Both the position numbers and the translations under genes were made by a program. Shown in pieces: positions 35,641-46,413 of a stretch of DNA of 64,000 nucleotides. Every line of letters begins with the position of its first letter. The stretch's first letter is position 1. Origin of the DNA: Saussurea involucrata (lineage: Eukaryota > Streptophyta > Magnoliopsida > Asterales > Asteraceae); NCBI GenBank assembly GCA_033807775.1, contig CM066315.1:61636320-61700319 (forward strand). Reading direction: 5' to 3'. Under the pieces are notes generated by a model, which searched no databases, had not been told where the DNA came from, and saw only the letters and a program-made list of their open reading frames with translations.

Positions 35641-37991
35641 ATGGCTACCAACACAAACACAAACTATATTGACAATGGTTCTCTTGCAAAACCCCCTAGA
35701 TTTTCCAGAGATAACTTTAATCTGTGGAAAAATAGGATGATACTCTTCTTAGAAGGTGTAGACCCTACTATGCCTTATTACATCGAAAATGGCCCATATA
35801 TTCCTGTTAGGATTGATCTTGAAGTTCCAGGCACTACAACTAGAGCTGCCATTCCTGAAAGAATCATTCCTAAGGAACCTCACAATTGGTCTAATGAAGA
35901 TAAGAAGAAGGTGGCTATCGACACAAAAGCCAGATCTATTCTTTCCATTGCTCTTCCTGACGAAGTCTACCATTCCGTCATGAACCTGAAACCCTCCAAA
36001 GCAATGTGGGACACAATCTGTGTTCAATATGAAGGTACGTCTGAAGTCCAGGACTCAAGAAATATCAACCTGGTATGACAGTACGAAAGCTTCATTTGTG
36101 GTAAGAATGAATCTCTCTCTGAAGTACATCAGCGGTTTAACTGTTTAATTACTGATCTGAAAATCTTTGGTAAGGAATATTCTAACTTTGAAATTCTGAC
36201 AAAGTTCCTAGAATGTTTACCTGAAAGCTGGGACAGTTATTCAATGTGTCTCAAGCTATCAAAGGATCTAAAATCTATGACTCTCTCTACCTTATATGGC
36301 ACTATGCTCAATCATGAGCAGTCGTGTCATCTTAAGAAGAATCTTGTAAAAGATTCCAAAAGCATCCATTTTGCTTTACTCTCAGAGTCACCTTCCACTC
36401 AGCGATCTACTATCACTGTCACTGAGTTGGAAACTAACTCTGAATGCTCATCAGATGCTGACTCTTCAGATCTTGATGAATCTCTAGCACTCCTAACTAA
36501 TAAGTTCAGGAGATTCGCTAGAAAGAGTAACTTCAAAAGGAACAAATCCCTTGCACTCACTGACAAGCCAAAATCATCAATCCCTGTTGATAAGGCTACT
36601 GCTACCTGCTTTAACTGTGAGAAAGTAGGACACCTTGCTAGTGAATGCAGGTCAAAGAAAGTCTTTAAACCCTCAGCTTTCTCCAAGAAATCTTCTAACC
36701 CCAGGGCTAGAGATGACAAGTATCAAAAGCTGAAAGAAAAGTATGCAAAACTGAAAAGCTTTAAGAAGAAAGTCAAAGGCCTGATAGCTGACTTTGACTG
36801 GGCTGCCTCTGATGAAGAAGAATCATCTTACTCTGAAGATAATGATGAGGCCAATCTCTGCCTCATGGAAAAAATCGAAGAAGAGGAAGGAAATTCTGAC
36901 ATTCCCTCTACTTCAACCTCTACACTAAGGTATCAACTTCTTTCTTTACTAATATTTCAGATATTGATGAAGTTGATAGTCTTCAGAAAATCGATCTTCT
37001 GACTATGAATTTATATGATGCCATGAATGGCAAAGCCATAGTTGAAAATCAAAACCTTGATCTCGCTGAACAGCTTAAAAACTGTCACCTTCAAATAGAA
37101 AAGCTTTCTAAAATTAAAGAAGAATTAAAAGATCAGGTTCATATAAATCAGCTAGTCAAAATCGAACGTGAAGAAGCTATCGCTGCATTAAAGGCTGAAA
37201 AGGCTACTATTGAAGGATGGTGTAAATCCTTAACAACGATCACAATAAAGTCTCAGATTCCCATGAGTGACAAACGTGGTCTTGGTTACAAATTGACGCT
37301 GAAGAACCAACCACTGATCATTCCATGATTAAGTTTGGAATGTTTGTGTCCTCTATCCCTGATACTTCCTCATCTCAGTGTTCTTCTTCTAAAACTCTTA
37401 TCCCTGAGGAAAAACCTACCTTTATCCATAAAGGTAAAGGCAAAGAAAAGGTTTTCAACCAAAAACCTCAAAAGGGTACCTTTGTACCTAAGCTGAATGC
37501 TTCTAAAGCTTCAGTGACTTATCCCTGGATTTATTCAGCGATCTACTCCTAGAATCAGAGTGGATATTATTGATAAGAAATCTGAAGAACTGATTGTTCC
37601 TTCCATTTCCAATGCAAAAGGTATACTTGATGCTGGCCCTGCTCATTTAAAATTAACGGCTAAGCATGCAAATGGTCCTAAAGCTACTTTTAGCTATAGG
37701 AAATGTTATCACTGTAGACTTACCGATCATATTGCTAGTAAGTGCCCCATAGCCACCAAAGCTGAAAAGTTAGCTAAGGTGAAGATCAATGCCCCCAAGG
37801 CAAAGAAGACCATTCCTCATGCAAATCAGGTTAAGGTGAAACCTACCACTGAGGTTAAGAAATTAACCAAAGTGAAGACTAGTTATAAAGCTGAATCTTC
37901 AAATGCTGCGAAGATTGCTGAATCTTCCACTTCCTCTACCACCACTGACAAGTGTGGGCCCATGGTAAAATGGGTGCCCAAGTCAAACTAA
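35641..37991 (+). pseudogene. gag: A Gag, several stops and shifts
   Basis: Starts MATNTNTNYIDNGSL like B. The UBN2-type core (NFNLWKNRMILFLEGVD) is cut by a TGA at 36076-36078, then goes on in frame to 37002, including a CCHC knuckle CFNCEKVGHLASEC (about 36609-36650). A 1-nt loss near 36930 shifts the frame, and the coiled-coil part (LDLAEQLKNCHLQIEKLSKIK) continues at 37005-37328. Further shifts near 37325 and 37555 lead to the second knuckle (CYHCRLTDHIASKC, one residue changed next to Cys) and the C-terminus KWVPKSN, TAA at 37989-37991. Against B the layout is otherwise co-linear, with a deletion of about 100 nt before 37560. Confidence 0.88.
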
Positions 37992-38004
37992 TCTTCCTTT
38001 GTTT

Positions 38005-39935
38005 GCATGTTAAGAAGGGTATCTGGTATCTTGATAGCGGATGCTCTAGACATATGACTAGAAAGAAAAACCTGCTCACTGAATACAAGGAAGAGAAGGG
38101 TCCCTCAGTGACTTTTGGTGGAAACGGAAAAGGCTATACCCGAGGGTTTGGTGTACTCTCTAATGGTACAACAACCTTCAGAAGAGTCGCATATGTTGAA
38201 GGACTGAAGCACAATCTTCTAAGCATCAGTCAACTATGTGACAAGGATAACAAAGTGATTTTCACTAAGGAATCCTGCTTTGTCAACTGACAAAAAGGAG
38301 AAGATAGCTCTCAGCGGATACCGTATGGAAAATATTTATGTTATAAACATGGACTCTACAACCACTGAGAACTCATGTTTCTTCTCAAAAGCCTCATCTG
38401 ATGTCAACTGGCTGTGGCATAAGAGGCTCTCTCATCTCAACTTCAAGACACTGAACACTCTTTATTCAAAAGAATTGGTCACTGGTCTACCTCAACACTC
38501 ATAAGCTAAGGAGTCTCTATGTTCAGCATGTGAGAAAGACAAACAAACCAAAGCAAGCTTCAAATCTAAGCAAGTTTCCTCAGTGTCATCTCCTCTACAA
38601 CTTCTCCATATGGATTTGTTTGGCCCTGTTAACAAACAATCCATCGCTGGAAAGAAATATACATTGGTCATAGTTGATGAATTCTCTCGCTATACCTGGG
38701 TAATGTTTCTCCGTTCTAAGAGTGACACCCCTGAAGAACTCATCACTTTTGTCAGGAAAATGGAAGTCCTGAATAACATGACCGTTCGCTCAATAAGGAG
38801 TGATCATGGGACTGAATTCAAAAACAGTTCTCTTGATTCCTTCTTTGAAAGTAAGGGTATTTCTCACAATTTTTTCTCAGTGAGAACACCGCAACAAAAT
38901 GGAGTCGCTGAAAGAAGAAATCGAACTATTATCGAAGCTGCACGTTCAATGCTCAGCGATTCTCATCTACCTACTCAGTTTTGGGCAGAAGCTGTCAACA
39001 CTGCTTGTTTTACTCAAAACAGATCGCTGATTGTCAAAAGATTCAAGAAGACAACCTATGAACTTTTCCATGGGAAAAGGCCTTCAATTAGCTTTCTTCA
39101 CATCTTTGGATGTCAGTGTTTCATACTGAACAACATAGATGCCATTGGAAAGTTTGATCCTAAGGCTGATGATGGAATTTTTCTTGGATACTCCTCAGTC
39201 TCCAAAGCCTTCAGAGTCTTCAATCGAAGAAGACAAACTGTAGAAGAAACAATCCACGTCACGTTTGACGAATCCCGTTCAGCGAACTCCAGACCTTCTG
39301 CTGATACCGAAGAACTGAATCAATGAATGTTTTCTCATCTTGGTGATTCAGAAGATGTTCCCACTCCTCCATCTCATGCTCATCCCGCTGAAGATGATGA
39401 TCCTACCATCATCCCAAGCATGCAGACAAGTGAAGCTGAAACATCATGGGTCTCAGATGTTCCTCTAAACACTATGTCTGCTTCTGAACCTTCTGTCTCA
39501 GACATACCATCTACTTCTCAGCAATCAGTGAATGAAATGACATCTGAACCTCTCCCTCTCTTGGCTGATATACCAGAAGTTGGTGAAGCCTCATCTTCAG
39601 CTCCTCCAGAAGTTCAGGTTGAGTCAACGACTTATGCTCCGGCTCAGCGATGGACTATAAATCACCCCATTGAACAAATTCTTGGTGATCCAAATGCTGG
39701 TGTTCAGACTCGACGAAGTGCAGGTAACATTTGTTTATTTGTTAACTTTATTTCTCTAATTGAACCAAAGAAAACAGATGATGCCCTCAGAGATCCAAAC
39801 TGGGTCAGCGCTATGCAAGAAGAGCTGACAGAATTCGAAAGAAACAGAGTTTTGAAGCTCGTTCCTAGACCATCCGACAAGTTAGTGATTGGCACTAAAT
39901 GGGTCTATCGAAACAAGTTGGATGAACATGGAACT
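38005..39935 (+). pseudogene. pol: A pol, first part: protease, integrase, start of RT
   Basis: Protease IWYLDSGCSRHMTRKKNLL (about 38020-38070), then integrase with WHKRLSHLNFKTLNTL, LLHMDLFGPVNKQS, IRSDHGTEFKNSS and TPQQNGVAERRNRT. In-frame stops occur near 38502 and 39324 and a frame change near 38285. The RT begins (VIGTKWVYRNKLDEHGT) and is cut at 39935 by element E; the second part is at 50307-51662. The CAG that follows the gag stop in B is changed to CAT here. Confidence 0.88.
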
Positions 39936-40212
39936 TGTTAGGTCTAAATATGTCTTCAAGATTTAATATTATTGTCAAAGTCAATGTTTTAAGTCTTGTG
40001 AGAAAGTCAAAGTTGCTTATTTGCCTTATTTAGTCCTTAGGTATAAATAGCTTTTGTTTAGTCTAATCATGTAACTTTGAGAGAACATTCAGGGCAGAAC
40101 TCACATCTTGTAATAGAGAGCCGACATAATACGATCAATACTTTCTCTCTCTACTCTCTCTCTATAGATCTTGTGTGGATTTCATGGTTGTTTGATCATT
40201 TTGGGAGTAACA
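39936..40212 (+). repeat. E 5' LTR
   Basis: Starts TGTTAGGTCTAAATATG, ends GGGAGTAACA; TATAAATA at 40042-40049. Short for this group. Confidence 0.93.
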
Positions 40213-40214
40213 AT

Positions 40215-40226
40215 TGGTATCAGAGC
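40215..40226 (+). promoter_or_regulatory. E primer binding site, initiator Met-tRNA
   Basis: TGGTATCAGAGC, two bases after the LTR. Confidence 0.92.
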
Positions 40227-40243
40227 AAGTGATCGAGTGTTTT

Positions 40244-40639
40244 TGTAGGACCCAGATTGATCAGGTAACAACGATTCAATGAGGAATAACAATAACAAAT
40301 AACGATTTCAACTTGTCATCCCTCTCATATTCAATAATCAAGATAGTTACAAAGGTTTGAATGAAAATCCTAACTATCTCTCTCTAAACAATTAAGCTCT
40401 CATGAATAATAATGAATCGTCTATGATCGGCTGACCTAATTCCTAAGGCAAACATCACATTATATACTTAGGCCTTAAACACACAAGGCCCAAGCCTATT
40501 AAACTAATCAAGCCCAATTAACCTAATCTAAGCCCTTTTATAATCAAAGGCTTTTACAATGAATTAATTAAACTCTAATTAAGCTCTAATAAATTATTTA
40601 TATATCTTTCTAATATGTAGGACATTTATGGTCCTAACA
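40244..40639 (-). repeat. F inverted LTR copy with inverted PPT
   Basis: Its reverse complement matches 45076-45460; it starts TGTAGGACCCAG (complement of the LTR end) and finishes with the complement of the LTR start TGTTAGGACC. The adjoining 40640-40672 is the exact complement of 45043-45075, PPT included. Confidence 0.9.
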
Positions 40640-40674
40640 ATCTCCCCCTAAAGATATATAAATAAAAATCGGTA

Positions 40675-40756
40675 TTGAAATCATCAATCGTTCTTGTTAT
40701 TTCTCATTGAATCGTTGTTACCTGATCAATCTGTGTCTAACAATTGGTATCAGATC
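40675..40756 (+). repeat. F direct LTR remnant (68 bp) and PBS
   Basis: 40675-40742 matches the last 68 bp of the right LTR, with one base changed near the end. PBS TGGTATCAGATC (40745-40756) differs at one base from the initiator Met-tRNA complement. A hairpin can form with the inverted LTR end at 40244-40315. Confidence 0.88.
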
Positions 40757-41870
40757 ATAATCGGTGATTTGAAGAGACGAAAGAAGACGAACGAAAGAAA
40801 GAAAAAGCAAGAATTTTCGCAGAAAATTTTCTGGAAAATCACAGCCGGCCGTTTCGCCTATTCCCGGAGATTGAACCGTCGGATCGTCGTGATTTTTGGA
40901 CAGTAGCTTCGAGACACCTTGTTTCACATTTTGACCGGTTGGATTGGTCGTTCGACGTACAGAAAGCTCCCAGAATTTTTCCGAACTACAGCAAATTTTT
41001 GAAGAAAAGTGCAGTTTTTCTTGTTCAAAAATCGTTCTCCAATCGGGAGTGGAATCAAGCAACCCTATCGAATTTTGATCCGAATTTCTCGATCAGCAGC
41101 AGTGTCCGGACGTTTCCTAATCTTTCCGGGTAAGTTTACTAATTTTTCATCACTATCCGGCAAATCATCCGGATTGTTCCTGGTCCCCGGGTGAATTTAA
41201 TCGGACACAAGAAAACAAATTATTTTTTATCCGGAAAACACTGTTCATCCGGAAAACACTGTTCATCCGGAAAGTACTGTTCATCCGGAAAACAAATTTT
41301 TTTATTATTCGGAAAGAAAAACAACTCATACATCCTGATTTCTCACCTTCACCCGGTAAGTTCACTTAATTTTATTTTATCCGGTAAACAAATTTTATCC
41401 GGTAAGCTCCTCATCCGGATTTCTTCTCTTTCCGGTAACCCAATCATCACCCGGTAAGTCGCGAACATTTTTATCCGGTAAGTATCTTTTGTTTTAGTAA
41501 GTTTGGTTGGTTAGTTCTCGTCGGTACCCGAGTTACCGCACATCTCGTGATTAAAAGTTTTAACGAAAGTTGCGATTTTTCTTAACGATTGTTTTGCAAA
41601 TTTTTTTGTGACGTTTGAGACCTTTTGCGACGATTTGAACTTTGTAGCGACTATTATTATTTCTGTGATTTATTCTCGTCGTTCTTGATCTAACTTGGTT
41701 TGTTTATCTTGCAGGTTTCGTTCGTTCAGATTCAATAATCAGATCTTAATTCTTGGAAACAAATTTATTTTAAATTTGTTTTTTTTCAAATTTAATCTTT
41801 GATTTCCTTCCTCAATTTTTTGATTCTTCAAAATCAACACCGATTAACGATCATAAATTTTCAGGTAACA
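40757..41870 (+). other. F leader with TCCGG repeats
   Basis: Non-coding. Holds about 15 TCCGG words, among them three and a half copies of an 18-bp unit ATCCGGAAAACACTGTTC (41229-41293) and several TATCCGGTAAG words that look like splice donors. TTTTCAGGTAACAATG precedes the gag start. The ORF at 41191-41457 is repeat-derived and not called. Confidence 0.65.
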
Positions 41871-43123
41871 ATGTCGAATTGCCTTAGTTTTGAGTGTTTC
41901 AAATTTGAAAGGCTATATAAAGAGAATATGAAGCAACAAGAGGAATTCTGCAGCAAGTTAATCGAAAAACATAAACTGCAAATTTCTGAATATTCTGATA
42001 AGCTTGCCAAGTCTGAAGAAAAGGCAACAGCATTAGAGTCTGAAAACTCTGAGCTGAAAAGGAAGTTGATTGATTTATCATCACGAGGTGATATCAAGAA
42101 GACTGAGAAAGGGAAAGCGAGTTTGTGTGAAAAGAATATCAAGTAAGCAGATGATTTGTGCAGCAAGTACATAAAAGAACTGAAGGAGCTCAAATCTCAA
42201 ATCTGGAAGAGCTCTGAGAAGCTTGCTGAAGAAGAAGAGAAAGGTAAACTCCTGTACCTTGAAAACCTTGAGCTTAAAAATAAACTAACTAATTTTGAAA
42301 AGGTTTTTGAAAAGGAGAAAGAATTGCTTCTTCAAAAGCAATATGGGTTTTCAACCAAATCTCTTGAAGAGAAGAAAAGTCTTGAGCTTAGATGTCTAAA
42401 ACTTTCAACACAAATCTCCGACTTTGAAAAAGTTTTGTTTTTTGAAAGAGAAAAGTTTGAAACTGAACGCAAATCTTTTTCTAAAAGGAATGGAGAACTT
42501 TCTTTGAAAATATCCGATCTGGAGAAAGAATTAGACATTCTAAGCAAAGAGAATGAGAGAATGAAGGTTGAAGGCTTTAGAACTAAATGTTTGAAAGATT
42601 ATTTTGCAAAAGAAAGAAAGACCTTTCAGACTGAGATGTCTAAGCTTACAAAGAGATTATCTGAATTAACTACCGAGTCTTTGAAGAAACAAAAGGTTAA
42701 ATCTGATTCAAAGAATTTTGTCAAATCAAAGGATTTTTCAAAGATCAGATTCGACCTTCCAATTTTTTCTATAATTCTCGTGTTGATAATAAAGATAATC
42801 AAACCTTCAAGAAAGTAAAAATGGAGTGGAGAGTTAAAGGAACCACTTCTGCTCCAAAGCCATTTGTCCCTGTAAAGAATGCCAAGAATAACATAGCTTT
42901 CCATGCTAAACCTTTTATGAAAACTGATCATGTTTACTCTGTCAATAAACTGATCAGCTTATCTACACAAAGGTTGTGTTGTTCTTATTGTGGAACAAAT
43001 GACTTTGTGAAGAAAGACCACTCTAACTATTGGTATGGTACTTATAGTATCCCCAGTCCTCACTATAATAGGGCATCTAACCGTCAAGGATCCATCCCAA
43101 GATGGATACCCAAATCGCTCTAA
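41871..43123 (+). pseudogene. gag: F Gag: coiled coil and CCSYC motif, no UBN2 core
   Basis: Starts MSNCLSFECFKFERLYKEN; in-frame TAA at 42144-42146, same frame again from 42147 to about 42760, then a frame change to the C-terminal part. Almost all of it is Lys/Glu/Leu-rich heptad sequence (LEEKKSLELRCLKLSTQISD, FEREKFETERKSFSKRN). The end has MEWRVKGTT, LCCSYCGTNDFVKKDHSN, YWYGTY and PRWIPKSL, close to the E Gag end. The copia Gag core seen at the start of E is missing, so this protein could at best be a partner of another Gag. TCCGTTTTGCAG follows the stop. Confidence 0.8.
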
Positions 43124-43135
43124 TCCGTTTTGCAG

Positions 43136-45075
43136 GAACGTCATGTACATTTAAATTAGAAGATTCTTTTCACATGACGAGCATTCAAAGGTTAGGCCAA
43201 TTTTGAGGGGGAGTACTATCGTATGCAAGGTATGTGAACTTCAACTAAATTCAAAGACCGTGGGAATTCATTCTGGATAACTTACTTGTGTTTGCTATTC
43301 TCCATGATTAAATTCCATGATTGCCATGTGTCATTTTTCTTGAATTAGTTATTTCCATGTCTCAAATGTTTGTTGATTTTTCGATGGAAATACACCCGTT
43401 TTTGAATTCCACTTAGTGCTCATAGTTCATCATTTCATATTAATGATTCAATTCTTATCTGTTTTATTAATTGTGACTTGTTCCTCACAATTAAACTTTC
43501 TGATCATTGTTTCATTTCTTGCAAATATTGTGCCTTTTGAGTCATTCTGTTTTGCGCTTGAATCTGTTTCTTGAAATTCTGGTCTTTCAACAACGACTTC
43601 TGATTACCTCAAATCAGAACTCGAACTTAACTTTAATGACTTCTGAATAATTAAGTTCAGAACTCGGTTTTTTAAACGTCATGACTTTTGATCAACTCAG
43701 ATCAGGACTCGTTCTTAAATGCTATGACTTCTAGACAATTCAGTTTAGAACTCGTACTTCATTGTTCACTACACTATTCTACTCGTTGCATGAAAGGAGT
43801 GTTAGGAATTACATTGTTTCTATGGTCAAGCCAGAACCGGAAGGACCTACCCAAGAAACACATCCTTTTAGACATCAGTGAGGGGTCTAGATTAATAGAT
43901 GAGTTTGGAGAGAAAAGAATATGGTGAGGCTGTGACAGGACTTAAAAGAATTAACTGGTCCTTACCAAACCGAGTCAGTTATCCGGGTAACCACACAATC
44001 TATTCATTCTCGTTCTTTGGAGATGAATATTGAAACAGGCATGGACCCAGTGTCGATAACTCGTGTCACCCCACCCAGCCACTCAAGTATCTCACAAAAG
44101 ATGCTTGTTTCACATATTCACGGAGATTAGCACATAATCTATCTATTCCTCACTCGGAGGTCTTAGAAATTGAAAAAGGAAGACATCAGCTCCGGTCTCC
44201 GAACTTCATATTCTAATCACTGTGACAATTGATTTTAACTTGAGTCCCAAGTTAAATCAACAATTTGAGCCAAACAGATAGAATCTACTTTCTTTCACAC
44301 ATGCACGAGTCTTTGTGATTCCATTTGCATATCTTTGTGATATTGCCGGAACAGTTTGAGAGGTAATTTTTAATATTTTACTTCAGTGATAACTGGAAGT
44401 CCTATCAGAGATTCCCCTTTGCCAACTCTGAACATAGGCCACACATTTTTTTAAATTGTTGTGATAACAGTTACTAACGTGTTTCTGTGTTAGTTGATTA
44501 ACCCATTCTTGTAACTTAATGTTTATCTGGATTTTTTTTTGCCACTCGCTACTATTGTCTTTGATCATACATGATGCTCCGGATTCTCCTACTCATCATG
44601 AGGGGGAGAAAGGGTACAGATTCAAAGACACCGCATATCAAGTTGAGGGGGAGTTAGCAAAATCCGAGGGGGAGTAAAGAAGTCCCCATGCAAAAGCCAA
44701 GGGGGAGTATCAGCCGAAGGGGAGTAACAGTTCCGAAAAGAGCTCAAAGCGAAAAGAGTTCAAAGTGCCTACAAGTGGTAAATTCTTCTCATCCTTCATC
44801 AAGTGGTGTTCGCCTCCATTTCCTCCATCGAGCATATTGGTTCTACAAGCTGAAGCTGAAAGCAAAGTCAACTCGCGGTTCAAAGACAAATTCATTGTTC
44901 ACCAAATCTGGTTACAAAGTTGAAGATATGAAGACCAAGAGCTTTATTCAAGGGGGATCGCTGAAAAGACATGAAGACAAGCAACACCGAAGTTTTCAAA
45001 GATTCAAGAAGAAGAGAAGATCAAGACATGAAGGTTTCAAGACCGATTTTTATTTATATATCTTTAGGGGGAGAT
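43136..45075 (+). other. F 3' non-coding region: 44-nt repeats and multiple polypurine tracts
   Basis: Four hairpin-prone repeats start at 43595, 43638, 43683 and 43726 (pattern GACTTCTGA...TCAGAACTCG). PPT-like tracts G5AG occur near 43204, 44600, 44644, 44667, 44699 and 44951, and the real PPT is at about 45065-45075. Multiple PPTs before the 3' LTR are a known Sirevirus trait. The ORF 44688-45089 runs across these tracts into the LTR and is not called. Confidence 0.7.
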
Positions 45076-45460
45076 TGTTAGGACCATAAATGTCCTACAT
45101 ATTAGAAAGATATATAAATAATTATATAGCGCTTAATTAGTTTAATTATAGAGGTTAAATAATTGTAAAAGCCTTTAATCATTAATTTGGGCTTAGTTTA
45201 GGTTAATGGGCCATGGGCCGTGGTGCTTAAGGCCTAAGTATATAAGGTTAGTCTTAACCTTAGAATTAGATTAGACGTTCGATAAGCGATTCATTATTCA
45301 TTAGAGAGCCTAATTGTTAGAGAGAGATAGTTTTGATTTTCATTCCAATATTTGCAACTATCTTAATTCTTGAATGTGAGAGGGATGACAAGTTGAAATC
45401 ATCAATCGTTCTTGTTATTTCTCATTGAATCGTTGTTACCTGATCAATCTGGGTCTAACA
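45076..45460 (+). repeat. F 3' LTR (385 bp)
   Basis: Starts TGTTAGGACCATAAATG, ends GGGTCTAACA; TATATAAG at 45239-45246. Followed by TSD gtttt. Confidence 0.92.
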
Positions 45461-46413
45461 GTTTTTACTGCAGAGATTTCACAAATTCATCTAACAAATT
45501 TGTGGATTTGAAGAAAAATTGATCGAGTTTCTTGAAGTTCTTCAAGAAAATCTATTTTTCTTGAATTTTTACAAGTTTGTGTGAATTTGGATTAGATATT
45601 GTGATCGCTGGATTCGGTTTTGAAAGGAGAACAATTTTGGTTCAAGATTCATGGACTAATTTTGCTGATTTGAACATCATTTTGAGGATTTACGAGATTT
45701 TGTTATTGTGCGATTATTTTGATCTGTTTGAACAAATTGCTCGATTTCTGTGTTTTTCCTGCAAAATTACCTTACAAGTTTGTGTTAGAAACAGCATTTC
45801 GATCAAATTTGAAGAATATGGATGTGTAATTCTGCAAATTGAGAGATTTTGATCGTTTTTGGTCACTTTGCGCCAGATCCACACTTTGCGCCAGTTCATC
45901 TTTGCATTTGAATTTTTCTGCCAAGTCTACTTTGCGCCACCAACGGGTAGCGCAAACCCTACTTTGCGCCATCAACGTGTTGCGAGAACCTCACTTTGCG
46001 CCATTGTCTCTTAGCGCAAACCCCACTTTGCGCCAGCCTCTACTTTGCGCCACCCTCGTCTCGCGCAAACCTCACTTTGCGCCACCCTCGTCTCGCGCAA
46101 ACCTCACTTTGCGCCACTTGCGAGGAGTTTAAAAAAATAAATAAATAAGTTTTAAGAAATTTTTTTATACTGAAGTTTTAAAAAAAAAGTTTTAAGAAAA
46201 AGTTTTTATACTGAAACCTCACTTTGCGCCACCCTCGTCTCGCGCAAATCTCATTTTGAGAAAAAATTTTGTACTGAAATTTTTTCTATAGTATATTTCA
46301 TACACTTTAATGGGTTTTCAAGAAAAAGTTTTATATAATTTTTTTTCTGATCGTTCATTTTCCGCAGATTCAGTAGATTTTTCATTATAAAGATCCGTTG
46401 TCTTTAAGCAATC
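45461..46413 (+). other. E leader with TTTGCGC/GCGCAAA hairpin array
   Basis: Continues the E leader after F. Between 45864 and 46250 there are ten copies of ACTTTGCGCCA and five of GCGCAAA alternating with about 32-nt spacing, each pair able to form a 7-bp stem. Poly-T and poly-A stretches follow. No gene; ORF 45839-46132 is repeat-derived. Confidence 0.75.

Larger units (their letters stand above)
40244..45460 (+). mobile_element. F: gag-only element with an inverted 5' LTR, inside the leader of E
   Basis: TSD gtttt (40239-40243, 45461-45465) bounds the element exactly. Right LTR 45076-45460 is in normal orientation with PPT TAGGGGGAGAT before it. The left end is instead a full LTR in inverted orientation (40244-40639), the inverted PPT and 3' end of the internal region (40640-40672), then only the last 68 bp of a direct LTR (40675-40742) and the PBS. 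A broken gag is the only gene. Since the TSD encloses the rearranged form, the rearrangement came before insertion. Confidence 0.9.

Noticed and set aside
44688..45089. 133-codon ORF in F
   Set aside because: Runs through PPT tracts into the 3' LTR; no homology visible.
45864..46250. CRISPR-like regular repeat
   Set aside because: Spacing is regular but the spacers are also repeated, and the setting is a plant retrotransposon leader.
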